From positions 1-53,008 of the forward strand of contig NZ_CACSLH010000021.1 in assembly GCF_902706605.1 (NCBI RefSeq): a stretch of 53,008 bases of DNA, in the 5' to 3' direction. The first letter of the stretch is position 1, and the number at the start of each line of letters is the position of its first letter. Below are positions 31,336-44,530 of the stretch, piece by piece. Source of the DNA: Enterococcus sp. CSURQ0835 (GTDB lineage: Bacteria > Bacillota > Bacilli > Lactobacillales > Enterococcaceae). The notes under the pieces are model-generated. The model did no database searches. It was given only the letters and a program-made list of their open reading frames with translations, and was not told the DNA's origin. The position numbers and the translations under genes were made by a program.

Positions 31336-32703
31336 TTAATCCACCGCCTTTTTCAGTAGTGCCACGGCTTCCACATGGGTCGTTTGTGGGAAAAGATCCA
31401 CTGGTTGAATCTTTTCAGTCGTGTAGCCCAATTCTTGATAAAGTTTCAAATCACGCGCTAATGTCGCTGGGTTGCATGAGATATAAATGATTTTTTCCGG
31501 GGTAACTTCCACCGAAGCAGTGATAAAACTTTCTGCTAACCCTTTGCGCGGTGGGTCAACGACGATCACATCGGCTTTGATCCCGACTTTGTTCCAGCGT
31601 GGCATAACGATCTCCGCTTTGCCGACTTCAAATGTCGCGTTTTCGACGTGGTTGCGTTCCGCATTTTGTTGCGCGTCAGCAACAGCTGATTTCACGACAT
31701 CCATTCCGTACACATGTTTGACCTGATCCGCTAGTGAAAGCGCGATCGTCCCGATACCGCTATATGCGTCGATCACGACATTCTCTTTCGTCAGCTTCGC
31801 AAAATCAATCGCTGTTTGGTATAATTTTTCAGCTTGTTCGGTATTGATCTGATAAAAAGATTCGGCTGAAATTTGGTACGTTTTGCCTAATAATTGATCT
31901 TCAATCGTCTCTTTACCAGCTAATTTTTTCGTAACTTTGCCTAAGATGACATTCGTTTTTTCAGGATTGACATTTTGCATCACGGAAACGACTTCCGGTA
32001 ATGCTTTTTGAATTTCTTTAGCGATCTCTTCGCCTTTGAAGAATTTTTCCGTCCGGGTCACGAGTACGACCATCATCTCATGGGAATAATGTCCTCGTCG
32101 CACGATCAAATGACGTAATAAGCCAGTATTATCTACTTCGTTATACGTCTTGAGATTAAAGCGCCGTAAAATATCACGGATCACGATGATCGCCTGATCG
32201 ATCGCAGGATCTTGGATCAAATAATTTTCGATAGGAAGCAGATCATGGGAATTTTTCCGATAAAAACCGGTCATGATCTCACCGTTGACTCGTCGTACAG
32301 GAATTTGGGCTTTGTTCCGATAACCGATCGGATCAGCCATCCCGATCGTAGGCAATACCGGAACGTCGGGCAGTTGCGCGACTTTTTGCATCACTTTTTC
32401 AACTTGCGTTTGCTTGAAAGCCAATTGTTTAGCGTACGTCAAATGACTCAACGGCGCAATGCCGCTTCGCAACAAATTTTGATCCGCACTCGGTACTCGA
32501 TCAGGACTTTCTTTCAATAACTTCAAGACTTTACCATAGCCAAATTTTTTGCCGACTTTCACGACTAAAACTTCCGCTTCTTCACCTGGTAATGCATTTT
32601 CGATAAACAACGGGAAACGTTCGATGTGGGCGACCCCTAGACCTTCATAAGTCAAATCATCGATCGTGACCGTTACTGTTTGATTTTTTTCTAATTGCGT
32701 CAT
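31336..32703 (-). CDS. rlmD: 23S rRNA (uracil-C5)-methyltransferase, RlmD/RlmCD (RumA) type
   Basis: It methylates C5 of uridine in 23S rRNA using S-adenosylmethionine. The 455-residue product has an N-terminal TRAM domain (about 5-60, VTIDDLTYEGLGVAHIER). The SAM motif follows, IDAYSGIGTIALSLA (about 310-324), then VVVDPPRKGL (about 378-387) and the catalytic Cys in YISCNPATLARDL (about 404-416). The segment that in E. coli RumA holds the Cys ligands of a [4Fe-4S] cluster reads RVPSADQNLLRSGIAPLSHL and has no Cys. The cluster is therefore probably absent, as in other Firmicute relatives. In such bacteria one enzyme may modify two sites; the target cannot be fixed here. Confidence 0.9.
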   Translation of the reverse strand: MTQLEKNQTVTVTIDDLTYEGLGVAHIERFPLFIENALPGEEAEVLVVKVGKKFGYGKVLKLLKESPDRVPSADQNLLRSGIAPLSHLTYAKQLAFKQTQVEKVMQKVAQLPDVPVLPTIGMADPIGYRNKAQIPVRRVNGEIMTGFYRKNSHDLLPIENYLIQDPAIDQAIIVIRDILRRFNLKTYNEVDNTGLLRHLIVRRGHYSHEMMVVLVTRTEKFFKGEEIAKEIQKALPEVVSVMQNVNPEKTNVILGKVTKKLAGKETIEDQLLGKTYQISAESFYQINTEQAEKLYQTAIDFAKLTKENVVIDAYSGIGTIALSLADQVKHVYGMDVVKSAVADAQQNAERNHVENATFEVGKAEIVMPRWNKVGIKADVIVVDPPRKGLAESFITASVEVTPEKIIYISCNPATLARDLKLYQELGYTTEKIQPVDLFPQTTHVEAVALLKKAVD

Positions 32704-32878
32704 GTTATTCTCCTTTATCCTACTTGAGTCATTTTAGTCAACTCGAACGAAAAAAGCAAATGCTTTCGCGATCAATGGCGGAAATCTTAAATTCTGACTT
32801 ACCAAACAGCCAACTATCTTCTCTAAGAAAAGCTGACCGAACCGATCAGCTCGCGAACATTTTATAATCTTTTAGGCT

Positions 32879-32920
32879 GTAAAAAAATCGCGAGTCCGCC
32901 TGATGACGCGACTCGCGATT
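32879..32920 (-). terminator. Terminator after dgkB
   Basis: AATCGCGAGTC (32886-32896) and GACTCGCGATT (32910-32920) are exact inverted copies. On the minus strand seven T follow. It ends the gatCAB-dgkB transcript. Confidence 0.85.
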
Positions 32921-32979
32921 AAAACCTAAAGACCATGGCAACTTTTTAACTATGAAAAAATTACTTTGGCTTTAGCTGT

Positions 32980-33993
32980 TTATTCTTCTTCATCTTCATC
33001 ATTTAAGCGTTCGACTTCTTTAACAAATTCGATCCCGGCTTCTTTTTCTTCTAGTTCAATGCCTAAGATCGCATCATCTGAGATCTCATCGGTGTTGGCG
33101 AAAAATTCGATGTGCTGGTGCAGATTTTCAAACCGCATCGGCGCATCGCCACCGTATTCGCCATCTAAATTGATCATCATTTTTTTCTTCGGATCGACTG
33201 GTGCTGCTTCTAAAAAGTTCGTTTTGACGTATAAAACGCGCGGATCATTCACGTGTTTACCGCCATTTAAGACAAGCGAGATCAAATGGACGATCTCAAA
33301 TAGATTGGCCGTCTTCACGACGATCAATGAAAACTTTCCATCGTCTAATTTCGCGTCTGGCACGATCGATTCAAAACCGCCGACTGAATTGGTCAAGCCT
33401 AAGAAAAACATCGACGCGTTACCTTCGAATTCACCGCCTTCATATTTCAACCGCATCTTGATCGGTTTGACCCGCGGCAGCATCTCCGCCCCTTTAGCTA
33501 AATACGCTAAATAGCCGAAAATACTTTTTAATTCAGAAGGCACATCATAGGTCAGCTCCGTTAAATAACCGCCGGCTGCGATGTTGATGAAATACGTCTC
33601 TTGCGCTTTCCCGATATCCATCTTGACTGTTTGCTGCTTTTGGATCACTTGGGCGGCAGCTTTAACGTTACTGCGAGGGATCTTCAACGCGCGGGCATAG
33701 TCATTAGTAGTCCCAGCTGGAATAATCGCCATCTTCGGCCGTTTGGCTAATGGCGCGATTCCATTGACAACTTCATTGATGGTCCCATCACCGCCTGCAG
33801 CTACGATCAAATCAAAACCGGCTAGCGCCGCCCGTCGTGCTTCATTTTTTGCCGAATCGGGAGCTGGCGTCGTGGCAAAGGCACTGGTTTCAAAACCAGC
33901 GCCTTCGATCGCGATCAAAATATCTGCCAAATTATTCTTTAAGATCTCTTTGCCAGAAGTTGGGTTATAGATTAAGCGTGCTTTTTTCACCAT
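32980..33993 (-). CDS. dgkB: Diacylglycerol kinase DgkB
   Basis: It phosphorylates diacylglycerol released by lipoteichoic-acid synthesis, returning it as phosphatidate. The 337-residue product starts MVKKARLIYNPTSGKE. It has the nucleotide motif VAAGGDGTINEVVNG (about 69-83) and IIPAGTTNDYARAL (about 95-108), typical of the DagK catalytic domain, and a later LDDGKFSLIVVKT. The acidic tail (VERLNDEDEEE) is unusual but short. It lies 16 nt after gatB, the order common in enterococci. Confidence 0.93.
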   Translation of the reverse strand: MVKKARLIYNPTSGKEILKNNLADILIAIEGAGFETSAFATTPAPDSAKNEARRAALAGFDLIVAAGGDGTINEVVNGIAPLAKRPKMAIIPAGTTNDYARALKIPRSNVKAAAQVIQKQQTVKMDIGKAQETYFINIAAGGYLTELTYDVPSELKSIFGYLAYLAKGAEMLPRVKPIKMRLKYEGGEFEGNASMFFLGLTNSVGGFESIVPDAKLDDGKFSLIVVKTANLFEIVHLISLVLNGGKHVNDPRVLYVKTNFLEAAPVDPKKKMMINLDGEYGGDAPMRFENLHQHIEFFANTDEISDDAILGIELEEKEAGIEFVKEVERLNDEDEEE

Positions 33994-34009
33994 CTAGCTC
34001 CAGCTCCTT

Positions 34010-35440
34010 TTAACGTTTCGCTAATTCTGCTTGTAAAAGTTTATTGACGACCCCAGGATTCGCTTTCCCTTTAGTCGCTTTCATGATCTGACCGACTAAG
34101 AAGCCGACTGCCCGATCTTTTCCGTTTTTGAAATCATTGACGGATTGTTCATTTTGATCTAAGACATCATTGATCAGTGGCAACAATTGCGCTGGATCAG
34201 AAAGTTGAACTAAGCCTTTTTTCTCAACGACTTCTTTAGCGTCGCCGCCATTTGTAATCAATTCACGGAAAACTTTTTTCGCGATCTTCGAGCTGATCGT
34301 GCCATCATTGATCAATTTGATCATGCCGGCTAAATTATCCGAAGTCAATTTCGTTTCAGCCAGTTCTAATTTCTCGCTGTTCAAATAAGCAGAAACTTCT
34401 CCCATCAACCAGTTAGAAGCTTGTTTTGCATCGGCTCCTTTGGCTAATGTATCTTCAAAGAAATCAGACATTTCTTTACTCAACGTCAAGACCATCGCAT
34501 CATATTCTGGTAAGCCTAATTCACTTACATAACGCGTCCGACGAGAAGCTGGCAACTCTGGTAAACTGGCGCGCATTTTTTCGACCCATTCATCATCGAT
34601 CACAAAATGCGGAATATCTGGTTCTGGGAAATAACGATAATCACTTGAACCTTCTTTGACCCGCATCAAGACCGTTTTATTCGTTCCTTCATCATAGCGC
34701 CGCGTTTCTTGTTGGATCTCGCCGCCAGATAATAAAACTTTCGTTTGACGTTGGACTTCAAAAGCCAAGCCTTTTTTAACGAAGCTCAATGAGTTCAAGT
34801 TTTTCAATTCGGTTTTCGTCCCGAATTTTTCTTGCCCATAAGGACGTAGTGAGATATTGGCATCACACCGCATCGAACCTTCTTCCATCTTCACATCGGA
34901 AACACCGGTGAACTGGATGATCGAGCGCAACGCTTCTAAGTAAGCATATGCTTCTTCTGGTGAACGCATGTCTGCTTCTGACACGATCTCGATCAGTGGT
35001 GTTCCTTGACGGTTTAGATCGACATATGAATAACCGCCGATACCGTGCATATTTTTCCCAGCATCTTCTTCTAAATGGACGCGTTCGATCCGAATTTTTT
35101 TCTTTTTACCGGCAACTTCGATCTCGATCCAGCCGTCATGTCCGATCGGTTCATCAAATTGTGAGATTTGGTAAGCTTTCGGATTATCTGGATAGAAATA
35201 GTTTTTACGGTCAAAGTGCATATTTTTCGCGACTTGACAATTTAACGCCAAGGCAGCTTTCATCCCAAATTCAACTGCTGATTCATTCATCACTGGTAAC
35301 ACACCAGGGTAACCCCAGTCGATGATATTGGTGTTCGTATTGGGTTCAGCCCCAAAGTGAGCAGGTGCGGGTGAAAAGATTTTAGAGTTGGTTTTTAACT
35401 CAACGTGGACTTCCAGCCCGATGATAGTTTCTAAGTTCAT
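34010..35440 (-). CDS. gatB: Aspartyl/glutamyl-tRNA amidotransferase subunit B
   Basis: Part of the GatCAB complex, which converts Glu-tRNA(Gln) (and Asp-tRNA(Asn)) to the amide form. GatB binds the tRNA and performs the kinase/transamidase step. The 476-residue product carries [20 protein letters not shown] at the start, [17 protein letters not shown], and a C-terminal YqeY-like helical domain (NWLMGEV ... [15 protein letters not shown]). Its ATG overlaps the gatA stop by one base. Confidence 0.97.
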   Translation of the reverse strand: MNLETIIGLEVHVELKTNSKIFSPAPAHFGAEPNTNTNIIDWGYPGVLPVMNESAVEFGMKAALALNCQVAKNMHFDRKNYFYPDNPKAYQISQFDEPIGHDGWIEIEVAGKKKKIRIERVHLEEDAGKNMHGIGGYSYVDLNRQGTPLIEIVSEADMRSPEEAYAYLEALRSIIQFTGVSDVKMEEGSMRCDANISLRPYGQEKFGTKTELKNLNSLSFVKKGLAFEVQRQTKVLLSGGEIQQETRRYDEGTNKTVLMRVKEGSSDYRYFPEPDIPHFVIDDEWVEKMRASLPELPASRRTRYVSELGLPEYDAMVLTLSKEMSDFFEDTLAKGADAKQASNWLMGEVSAYLNSEKLELAETKLTSDNLAGMIKLINDGTISSKIAKKVFRELITNGGDAKEVVEKKGLVQLSDPAQLLPLINDVLDQNEQSVNDFKNGKDRAVGFLVGQIMKATKGKANPGVVNKLLQAELAKR

Positions 35441-36909
35441 TAGTTATGCCCCCCTAAAATCACAGGTTTCATGTTTGCAAAACCAGTTGCTTGTTCAAAC
35501 GCATAGGCTGCTTTATACATCGTATTTTCATCAAACCGTTTCCCGATGATTTGCAAGCCGACTGGTAAGCCTTCTGATAAGCCAGCTGGAACAGACATTC
35601 CTGGTAGACCCGCTAAGTTGACTGGGATCGTCAAGATGTCGTTCATGTACATCGTAATCGGATCATTGATATTTTCGCCGATTCCAAACGCAACAGTCGG
35701 CGTCGTTGGACCAATGATCAAATCATAGTCCGCAAAGATCTGATCAAAGTCTTGCATGATCAAAGTCCGCACTTGGCCAGCTTTTTTGAAGTAGGCATCG
35801 TAGTAGCCCGCTGAAAGTGAGAAGGTCCCTAACATGATCCGACGTTTGACTTCATCGCCAAAACCTTCTGTCCGTGAATTGACGTAAACATCTTCTAAGT
35901 TTTGCACGTTTTCCGAACGATAACCGTAACGAATCCCGTCAAAACGTTGTAAGTTGGAACTAGCTTCTGATGAGGCGATGATGTAATACACTTCCACCCC
36001 GTATTTTGAATGTGGTAAGCTGACTTCTTCAACAGTGGCACCAAGCGCTTTAAAGGTATCGACTGCTTTTAAGATCGCTGCTTTGACGCCTTCATCGACT
36101 CCTTCAGCTAAAAATTCTTTTGGCAATCCGATCTTCATGCCTTTGATATTGCCATCTAGTCCTGCCGCAAAATCTGGAACTGGTTGGCCAGCTGACGTGC
36201 CGTCTTTTGGATCATACCCGCTGATCGCGTTTAAAGCTAACGCATTATCTTTTACACTACGCGTAAAGGGTCCGATTTGATCCAATGATGAAGCAAATGC
36301 GATCAAACCAAAACGTGACACACGACCATACGTTGGTTTCATTCCGACTACTCCATTAAAGGCTGCTGGCTGACGAATACTCCCGCCGGTATCAGAACCT
36401 AAAGAAACCGGTACTTGCCCTGCCGCAACGGCTGCAGCCGAACCACCAGATGAACCACCAGGGACTTTGCTGTGATCCCAAGCATTTTTAGTTTTTTTGA
36501 AGTAAGACGTTTCCGTTGAACTCCCCATCGCAAATTCATCCATGTTGAGTTTGCCTACTGGGATCATATCAGAACTGTAAACTTTTTCCATGACAGTGGC
36601 ATCATAGATCGGATTGAAATTTGATAAGATCTTCGAAGCCGCTGTTGTCAGCAAGCCTTTCGTCACGATGTTGTCTTTGATCCCGATCGGAATCCCAGCT
36701 AAGACATTAGCTTCATCGATCCCTTTTTCGTCGATTGCTTTAGCGATTGCTTGCGCGTTTGCTTCATTTAATGTAATAAAGGCACCTAATTCGTCTTCGG
36801 TGTCTTTGATGCGCGCTAAAATATCCGTTGTCAGATCAGCGGCGGTGATTTCTTTTGAAACTAATAATTCGTGTAACTCTTCGATTGATTTATCGTATAA
36901 TTTTTCCAT
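35440..36909 (-). CDS. gatA: Aspartyl/glutamyl-tRNA amidotransferase subunit A
   Basis: The glutaminase subunit of GatCAB, which frees ammonia for the tRNA-bound acid. The 489-residue amidase shows the Lys-cisSer-Ser triad context: [10 protein letters not shown] with the Lys (about 77-86), then [14 protein letters not shown] (about 152-165) and [12 protein letters not shown] (about 172-183). Its start overlaps the gatC stop by one base, giving tight coupling in gatC-gatA-gatB-dgkB. Confidence 0.97.
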   Translation of the reverse strand: MEKLYDKSIEELHELLVSKEITAADLTTDILARIKDTEDELGAFITLNEANAQAIAKAIDEKGIDEANVLAGIPIGIKDNIVTKGLLTTAASKILSNFNPIYDATVMEKVYSSDMIPVGKLNMDEFAMGSSTETSYFKKTKNAWDHSKVPGGSSGGSAAAVAAGQVPVSLGSDTGGSIRQPAAFNGVVGMKPTYGRVSRFGLIAFASSLDQIGPFTRSVKDNALALNAISGYDPKDGTSAGQPVPDFAAGLDGNIKGMKIGLPKEFLAEGVDEGVKAAILKAVDTFKALGATVEEVSLPHSKYGVEVYYIIASSEASSNLQRFDGIRYGYRSENVQNLEDVYVNSRTEGFGDEVKRRIMLGTFSLSAGYYDAYFKKAGQVRTLIMQDFDQIFADYDLIIGPTTPTVAFGIGENINDPITMYMNDILTIPVNLAGLPGMSVPAGLSEGLPVGLQIIGKRFDENTMYKAAYAFEQATGFANMKPVILGGHN

Positions 36910-37214
36910 TACGCACCCGCCTCTCCGTTGTCGATGATGGCCGGAACTTTAATGAAGCCATCTTCACTTTCTGGAACGTTTTCCATCAATTCTTTTCGTG
37001 GCCAACCTGGTGCTGCTTCATCTTTTCGCATCACGTTGACTGCACTGAATACATTCGAGGTAAACGGTACGCCTTCTGTATCGACTTCGCCTAATTGTTC
37101 CACCATGTCAATGATCTCGCCTAATTGATCAGTGAAGCCGGCTAATTCATCTTCAGAAAAAGAAAGTTTCGCAAGTTTTGCAACGTGCTTGACTTGATCT
37201 TGATTGATTGCCAT
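36909..37214 (-). CDS. gatC: Aspartyl/glutamyl-tRNA amidotransferase subunit C
   Basis: Small 101-residue subunit that holds GatA and GatB together. Typical sequence: [20 protein letters not shown], then [17 protein letters not shown] and the C-terminal proline-rich loop. First gene of the operon; an AAGTAGGGATAAT stretch precedes the ATG. Confidence 0.95.
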   Translation of the reverse strand: MAINQDQVKHVAKLAKLSFSEDELAGFTDQLGEIIDMVEQLGEVDTEGVPFTSNVFSAVNVMRKDEAAPGWPRKELMENVPESEDGFIKVPAIIDNGEAGA

Positions 37215-37249
37215 ATTATCCCTACTTTCTACTATTCGTTCGTCGGTTT

Positions 37250-37258
37250 ATTCTATCA
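37250..37258 (-). promoter_or_regulatory. Extended -10 element of the gatCAB operon
   Basis: The minus strand reads TGATAGAAT, 36 nt before the gatC start, with a weak TTCATT about 16 nt further upstream. Confidence 0.42.
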
Positions 37259-37317
37259 TATCTCTTTTAGAAATGAATATTTTTCTTGAAATTTTTTGAA
37301 AAATGAAACATTTAATT

Positions 37318-37372
37318 GAGTCGACGAGTGATCTCATTTATAATACTCGTTTTTAAATCGACTCGTCAACTC
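37318..37372 (-). terminator. Stem-loop after ligA
   Basis: GAGTCGACGAGT (37318-37329) and ACTCGTCAACTC (37361-37372) pair over 12 positions, with a G-U wobble in the minus-strand RNA. It follows ligA but lacks a strong T run, so efficiency is uncertain. Confidence 0.45.
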
Positions 37373-37386
37373 TCAGTCGTGAATAT

Positions 37387-39423
<2,037 letters not shown>

Positions 39424-41688
39424 CTAGACTTTTTCGATCGGTGCAAAAGCCGCCAACAATCGTTTGACTCCTTGACCGGGAAAGGCGATATCTAACTCAA
39501 TGTCTTGCCCTGTTCCTGAAACCGAAACTACCGTACCGATGCCCCATTTTTTATGTTGCGCTTTGTCACCTGTCCGCCAAGCCGTCTTTTCACCACCGGT
39601 CGCCGTTTTAGCAGTTACCGGTGGCCGCGTCGCTTGAGCGTAACGCTGTTCTTTACGCGTCATCGGTTGCGTCGTTTGGCTAGTTGATTGAGTTGTCCGC
39701 GTTGCAAACGGCGAATTTTTTTGCGGCTGCATACCTGTTGGCGCCAATAACTCGTCATCGATCTCTTCAATAAAACGCGACGGCTGATTGTATTGGGTCT
39801 TCCCATAAAGCGTGCGGGAAAAGGCGTTCGTCAAATACAACTCTTCTTCGGCCCGAGTGATCCCCACATAAGCTAGCCGCCGTTCCTCTTCTAATTCAGC
39901 TTCTTCCATCAACGCGCGCGACAATGGGAAGAGATTTTCTTCCATCCCGACTAAAAAGACGACTGGAAATTCCAACCCTTTAGCTGCGTGAAGGGTCATC
40001 AACGTGACTTGCGCGCTCGTTTCTTGGTAATCATCCAAATCAGAAACCAATGCCAAATCATTTAAAAAGATCGCCAATTTTTCTTCTGGTGCCGCTTCTT
40101 CGTCTTGATTTTCAAACCGCTTGTCAAACTCTTGGGTAACGGAACGAAATTCTTCTAAGTTTTCCAGCCGTGATTCGGCTTCGATCGTCCGCTGATTTTT
40201 TAGATCTTGCAAATAACCACTTTTTTCTAAGACTTGATCCACTAATTCCGTCACTGACAAATACGGGATCATCTCTTGAAAATGTCCGATCATCATACCA
40301 AATTCCCCTAGCTGTTTGCCAGCTTTCCCGGAAATATTAGCTAAGTCAACATTTTCAGCCGCTTCTGTCATCGACCAATCATGCAGTTGCGCAAATGCCC
40401 GCAATTTTTCGACTGAGGCCGCACCGATTCCGCGTTTTGGAACATTGACGATCCGTTCAAAACTGACACCGTCCCGCGGATTATTGATGATATTCAAATA
40501 AGCGATGATGTCTTTGATCTCTTTTCGATCGTAGAACTTATGCCCGCCCACCATCGTATACGGAATATTCGATTTCACCAACGTATCTTCCACCATCCGC
40601 GATTGCGCATTCGTTCGATACAACACCGCAAAATCATTGAAGCTCCGATTTTTCTCATGGATCTCTTGTTGGATCACAGAAACGATAAACTGCGCCTCGG
40701 AACGTTCACTATCGCCGCGATAATACGTGATCTGCTTACCGTCAGTATTTTCCGTCCACAAATCTTTCGGCCGCCGATTGCTGTTGTTTTGGATCACTTG
40801 GTTTGCCGCCGCTAAGATTTTTTTCGTCGAACGATAATTTTGTTCTAACAAGATCACACTGGCATCGGGATAATCTTTTTCAAAATCTAAAATATTTTGC
40901 ATATCCGCCCCGCGCCAACCATAAATACTTTGGTCCGCATCCCCTACGACACAGAGATTTTTAAACCGCGCCGCCAACAAATTGACTAACGTGTACTGGG
41001 CATGGTTCGTATCTTGGTACTCATCCACATGCAAATAATGAAATTTATTTTGGTAATAAGCTAACACTTCTGGCCGCTCAGAAAACAACCGGATCGTGTT
41101 CATGATCAAATCATCAAAATCCATACTTTGATTGTTTCGTAACGCTTTTTGATACGCATCATAACATTGTGCGGTCAACTGTTGGAAATAATCGCCTTGC
41201 AACTGCGCATAATCTTCCGGTGTCTGCAATTCATTTTTCGCATTGCTGATGTTGCCTAAGATCGCCCGGGGATTAAATTTTTTCGGATCGATATTCAGCT
41301 CTTTTAAGATCCGTTTCATCAAGGTCAACTGATCAGAACTATCTAAAATCGTAAAATTCCGATCATACCCAATTGCATCGACATCTCGCCGTAAGATCCG
41401 GACACACATCGAGTGAAACGTCGAGACCCAAACATCTTCACCGCCTTGACCTAAGATTCCATTGACCCGCTCTTTCATCTCGCGCGCGGCTTTATTCGTA
41501 AAGGTAATCGCTAAAATATTCCAAGGATTGACTTCTTTTTCTTCTATTAAATAAGCGATCCGGTGCGTCAAGACCCGCGTCTTTCCACTACCGGCTCCGG
41601 CCATGATAAGAAGTGGCCCTTCTGTATGTAACACTGCTTCTTGTTGTTTCGGATTTAATCCTTCGAGCAATTCTTGCTTGCGTGGCAT
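39424..41688 (-). CDS. pcrA: ATP-dependent DNA helicase PcrA (UvrD family)
   Basis: An SF1A 3'-5' helicase for repair, rolling-circle replication and removal of RecA. The 754-residue product shows Walker [15 protein letters not shown] (about 30-43), motif [14 protein letters not shown] (about 223-234), [13 protein letters not shown] and motif [15 protein letters not shown]. The C-terminal Tudor-like domain ([14 protein letters not shown]) binds RNA polymerase in relatives. PcrA is also the host helicase that ICEBs1/Tn916-type elements need for rolling-circle replication, a useful link to the ICE upstream. Confidence 0.96.
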   Translation of the reverse strand: MPRKQELLEGLNPKQQEAVLHTEGPLLIMAGAGSGKTRVLTHRIAYLIEEKEVNPWNILAITFTNKAAREMKERVNGILGQGGEDVWVSTFHSMCVRILRRDVDAIGYDRNFTILDSSDQLTLMKRILKELNIDPKKFNPRAILGNISNAKNELQTPEDYAQLQGDYFQQLTAQCYDAYQKALRNNQSMDFDDLIMNTIRLFSERPEVLAYYQNKFHYLHVDEYQDTNHAQYTLVNLLAARFKNLCVVGDADQSIYGWRGADMQNILDFEKDYPDASVILLEQNYRSTKKILAAANQVIQNNSNRRPKDLWTENTDGKQITYYRGDSERSEAQFIVSVIQQEIHEKNRSFNDFAVLYRTNAQSRMVEDTLVKSNIPYTMVGGHKFYDRKEIKDIIAYLNIINNPRDGVSFERIVNVPKRGIGAASVEKLRAFAQLHDWSMTEAAENVDLANISGKAGKQLGEFGMMIGHFQEMIPYLSVTELVDQVLEKSGYLQDLKNQRTIEAESRLENLEEFRSVTQEFDKRFENQDEEAAPEEKLAIFLNDLALVSDLDDYQETSAQVTLMTLHAAKGLEFPVVFLVGMEENLFPLSRALMEEAELEEERRLAYVGITRAEEELYLTNAFSRTLYGKTQYNQPSRFIEEIDDELLAPTGMQPQKNSPFATRTTQSTSQTTQPMTRKEQRYAQATRPPVTAKTATGGEKTAWRTGDKAQHKKWGIGTVVSVSGTGQDIELDIAFPGQGVKRLLAAFAPIEKV

Positions 41689-41720
41689 GCAAAACGTCCT
41701 TTCATTTTTCGATCTTTCCT

Positions 41721-41729
41721 ATTATAGCA
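41721..41729 (-). promoter_or_regulatory. Extended -10 promoter element of pcrA-ligA
   Basis: The minus strand reads TGCTATAAT, a perfect extended -10, 33 nt before the pcrA ATG. Confidence 0.65.
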
Positions 41730-41914
41730 TCTCGCACGCGTTTGAACAGCCGAACAGCCAAAAATCCAAAGCGGTTTTTCCAAACGATCTTCAAACTTTT
41801 CTCGCTGCCAGTTTTGAATACCTTAAACTAATTCACCGGCTGACAAAGGACTGATTTCCCCTAGAAAAAAACTCGGCTTTTTCCATAAAAAAGTTCCCCA
41901 GCTTACCATTTTCG

Positions 41915-41923
41915 TGCTACATT
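41915..41923 (+). promoter_or_regulatory. Possible extended -10 element of the chloride-channel gene
   Basis: TGCTACATT on the plus strand lies 33 nt before the ATG at 41957. TATGTT slightly downstream is an alternative -10. Confidence 0.38.
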
Positions 41924-41956
41924 ATGTTAGTTGAAACCTTTTTTGGAGGCCAGGAA

Positions 41957-43525
41957 ATGAAAAAAAAGAACCATGAGATCACCCGTTTGGATGATACGAA
42001 ATTGATTTTTATTTTAAAAGGATTACTGATCGGTTTGTTATCTGGTACAGTCGTCAGTTTTTTTCGTTTAGCGATCGAAAAACTGATGGCCCAAACAGTT
42101 AAATTTTATCAGTGGTCCCACACTCACCCCAGTTATTTACTATTATGGGCAGTGCTCATGACTGTCATTGCTGTCATCTTAGCCCAACTGATCAAATCAG
42201 ATCCAGACATCAAAGGCAGCGGGATCCCACAAGTCGAAGGCCAACTTCAAGGCGAGATCCACCAACGTTGGTTTTCCGTCTTATGGAAAAAATTCGTCGG
42301 TGGTGTCTTAGGAGTCGGCGCTGGTCTATTTTTAGGACGAGAAGGCCCCTCGATCCAACTGGGCGCGATGGTCGCACAAGGCTTTAGCGAAAAAACTCGC
42401 GCCAGTACTTCTGAAAGCAAGATCTTCTTATCCAGTGGCGCGGCCGCCGGGTTAGCCGCAGCTTTCAATGCACCAATCGCCGGCTTGATGTTTGTGATCG
42501 AAGAAGTCCACCACACCTTTTCTCCTTTGATGTGGCTGACCTCACTGACAGCGGCGATCGCGTCAAACCTCGTCTCACTGAATTTTTTCGGTTTGCGTCC
42601 TGTCTTATATGTCGAAAACGTTCCACAATTGCCATTGCATTTGTATGCCCCACTCGTTTTATTAGGTGTGATCTTGGGCATCTTAGGCTATGTCTATCAG
42701 GCCACCTTGCTTTCACTGCCTTATTGGTTTAGTAAAACAAAACTGCCAACCAATTTTTATTGCATCATTCCTTTTTTATTGATCATTCCGGTTGGCTACT
42801 TTTTCCCCCATTACTTAGGCGGTGGGAACCAGATCGTGATTGCATTAGGTCATGAATACTTTCCGTTTACCTTTTTGTGCGTGATCTTTTTACTGCGTTT
42901 TATTTTTTCGATGGTCTCATACGGCTCCAACTTACCTGGCGGGATCTTTTTACCGATCTTGACTTTAGGTGCGTTGATCGGCGCGATCTACGGGACGGCT
43001 TTACAACAACTGTTCGGCATGGACCCGATCTTTATCCGCGACTTTGCGATTTTTGCGATGGCTGGCTATTTCACCGCCATCGGAAAAGCCCCATTGACTG
43101 CGATCTTACTGGTCACTGAAATGGTGGGCAACATCACTCATTTGATGCCGTTAGCGGTCGTCTCGTTAGTCGCTTATGTCGTCAATGATATCTTAGGTGG
43201 CAATCCGATCTACGAATCACTGCTAGAACGACTGTTGAAACACAAAACTGTCACCATCAGCGGCAAAAAAACGATCATCGAATATCCCGTGACCGTCGAA
43301 AGTAATCTCGACAACGTGATGGTCCGCGATTTCAATTGGCCCAAAGAAATGATCCTCGTCTCATTGCGCCGCGGCACCAATGAGATCATCACCCACGGCG
43401 ACACGGTCATGAAAGCCGGCGACATCTTGCAGATCTTGACCGATGAAGGCAGTGAGCGTACGATCCGTCAAAAGATCGGCCAAAAAGACAATGCTCCTAC
43501 GGTGATGAAACAAGATAAAAAATAA
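41957..43525 (+). CDS. CLC-family chloride channel/transporter with C-terminal RCK_C (TrkA-C) domain
   Basis: The start at 41957 follows TTTTGGAGGCCAGGAA. The 522-residue product has the CLC signatures GSGIPQVEG (about 88-96), GREGPSIQLG with the gating Glu (about 133-142) and GGIFLPILTLGALIG (about 333-347). A soluble TrkA-C/RCK_C-like domain follows (about 440-510, MVRDFNWPKEMILVSLRRG ... GDILQILTD). It probably exchanges chloride for protons, e.g. in acid stress. It is divergent from pcrA and convergent with the asp23-like gene. Confidence 0.93.
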   Translation: MKKKNHEITRLDDTKLIFILKGLLIGLLSGTVVSFFRLAIEKLMAQTVKFYQWSHTHPSYLLLWAVLMTVIAVILAQLIKSDPDIKGSGIPQVEGQLQGEIHQRWFSVLWKKFVGGVLGVGAGLFLGREGPSIQLGAMVAQGFSEKTRASTSESKIFLSSGAAAGLAAAFNAPIAGLMFVIEEVHHTFSPLMWLTSLTAAIASNLVSLNFFGLRPVLYVENVPQLPLHLYAPLVLLGVILGILGYVYQATLLSLPYWFSKTKLPTNFYCIIPFLLIIPVGYFFPHYLGGGNQIVIALGHEYFPFTFLCVIFLLRFIFSMVSYGSNLPGGIFLPILTLGALIGAIYGTALQQLFGMDPIFIRDFAIFAMAGYFTAIGKAPLTAILLVTEMVGNITHLMPLAVVSLVAYVVNDILGGNPIYESLLERLLKHKTVTISGKKTIIEYPVTVESNLDNVMVRDFNWPKEMILVSLRRGTNEIITHGDTVMKAGDILQILTDEGSERTIRQKIGQKDNAPTVMKQDKK

Positions 43526-43531
43526 ACAACG

Positions 43532-43576
43532 AAAAAGCTATGAAAACGCGTTGCATTGCGATTTTCATAGCTTTTT
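43532..43576. terminator. Bidirectional terminator
   Basis: AAAAAGCTATGAAAA (43532-43546) and TTTTCATAGCTTTTT (43562-43576) are exact inverted copies with a 15-nt loop. They serve the convergent clc and asp23-like genes. Confidence 0.88.
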
Positions 43577-43609
43577 ACTTTGCCCTTTAACTAACTTCAG
43601 CACATCACT

Positions 43610-44530
43610 TTAATCAGCGGAACTCATTTCCTCTTCTACGACTTGGTCCAACACATCAGTCGTTTCCAAATTAACCGTTTCTAACACCACTTGTGACGGT
43701 TCCCTTGAAAAATCTGGGGTATTGTCACATTCTGTGGTCTCAGCATCACTTTCTTCTTTTGTTGCCTCTGCTCTTGGCTCTTCTTTTTTCGTTTCAGCTT
43801 TTGTAGTAGTTGGCTTTTTAGCTGATACTTCTGACTTAGCCGACTCTTTTTTAGCTGACTCCGTGTCGTCGCTACCTGCAATTTTTTCTTTTGCTGGCTG
43901 GTCAGCTTCCTCAGTTGAACGTTCTTCGACTTCTTTTGCTGAAGCGGTAGTCAATTCTTTTTTAGCATCGACCTGTGAGTCTTTTTCAGCCTCGTTTTCT
44001 GAATTTTTAACAGACTCCATTTCTGAATCTTTAGCAGCTTGATCGTCTGAAGACTCGCTTGAATCTTCAGTTGAAGCTGATTCGGAATGTGCTTTAGTTG
44101 ATTCCTGGCTTTCTTCTGCTTCTTTTTCTTCTGCCGCGGCTTTTTCTTCTTCCGTCAAAATATCAACAATATTCAAATTGACTTCGACTACCTCAAGCCC
44201 GGTCATTTTTTTGACTTCCGTATACATGAGCTCGCGCAATTCGTCGGCCATCTTCGGCACATCCGTCCCATAATCGATGGCGATGTCTAGATCGGCCGCC
44301 ACTTCTTTTTCTCCGACCTCGGTGTCGATCCCGCTGGTTGCTGCCTGTTCATCGCTGACTTTTTCAGCCACTTTGGCAAATAGACTGTCTGAAATATTCA
44401 ACAGACCTTCCACTTGCTCGATCGTTTCTTTGATGATCTTTTGGACCACTTGATCACTGATCGTTACGCTTCCTTCGACCGCTGATTCAGTGGTCGCCGC
44501 CTGCTGCTGGTTTGCTGTGTTTTCTTCCAT
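43610..44530 (-). CDS. Asp23/Gls24-family envelope stress protein with long acidic low-complexity tail
   Basis: An Asp23/DUF322 domain at about residues 18-130: GSVTISDQVVQKIIKETIEQ, then VAADLDIAIDYGTDVPKMAD and VVEVNLNIVDI. A ~175-residue tail of repeated Ser/Glu/Lys/Ala follows. Usual family members are about 130-190 residues, so the tail roughly doubles the protein. Asp23/Gls24 proteins are abundant membrane-associated stress proteins of staphylococci and enterococci. The gene is monocistronic with its own terminator. The tail, coded by imperfect AAAGAA/GAAGCA-type codon repeats, is a likely region of length variation. Confidence 0.85.
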   Translation of the reverse strand: MEENTANQQQAATTESAVEGSVTISDQVVQKIIKETIEQVEGLLNISDSLFAKVAEKVSDEQAATSGIDTEVGEKEVAADLDIAIDYGTDVPKMADELRELMYTEVKKMTGLEVVEVNLNIVDILTEEEKAAAEEKEAEESQESTKAHSESASTEDSSESSDDQAAKDSEMESVKNSENEAEKDSQVDAKKELTTASAKEVEERSTEEADQPAKEKIAGSDDTESAKKESAKSEVSAKKPTTTKAETKKEEPRAEATKEESDAETTECDNTPDFSREPSQVVLETVNLETTDVLDQVVEEEMSSAD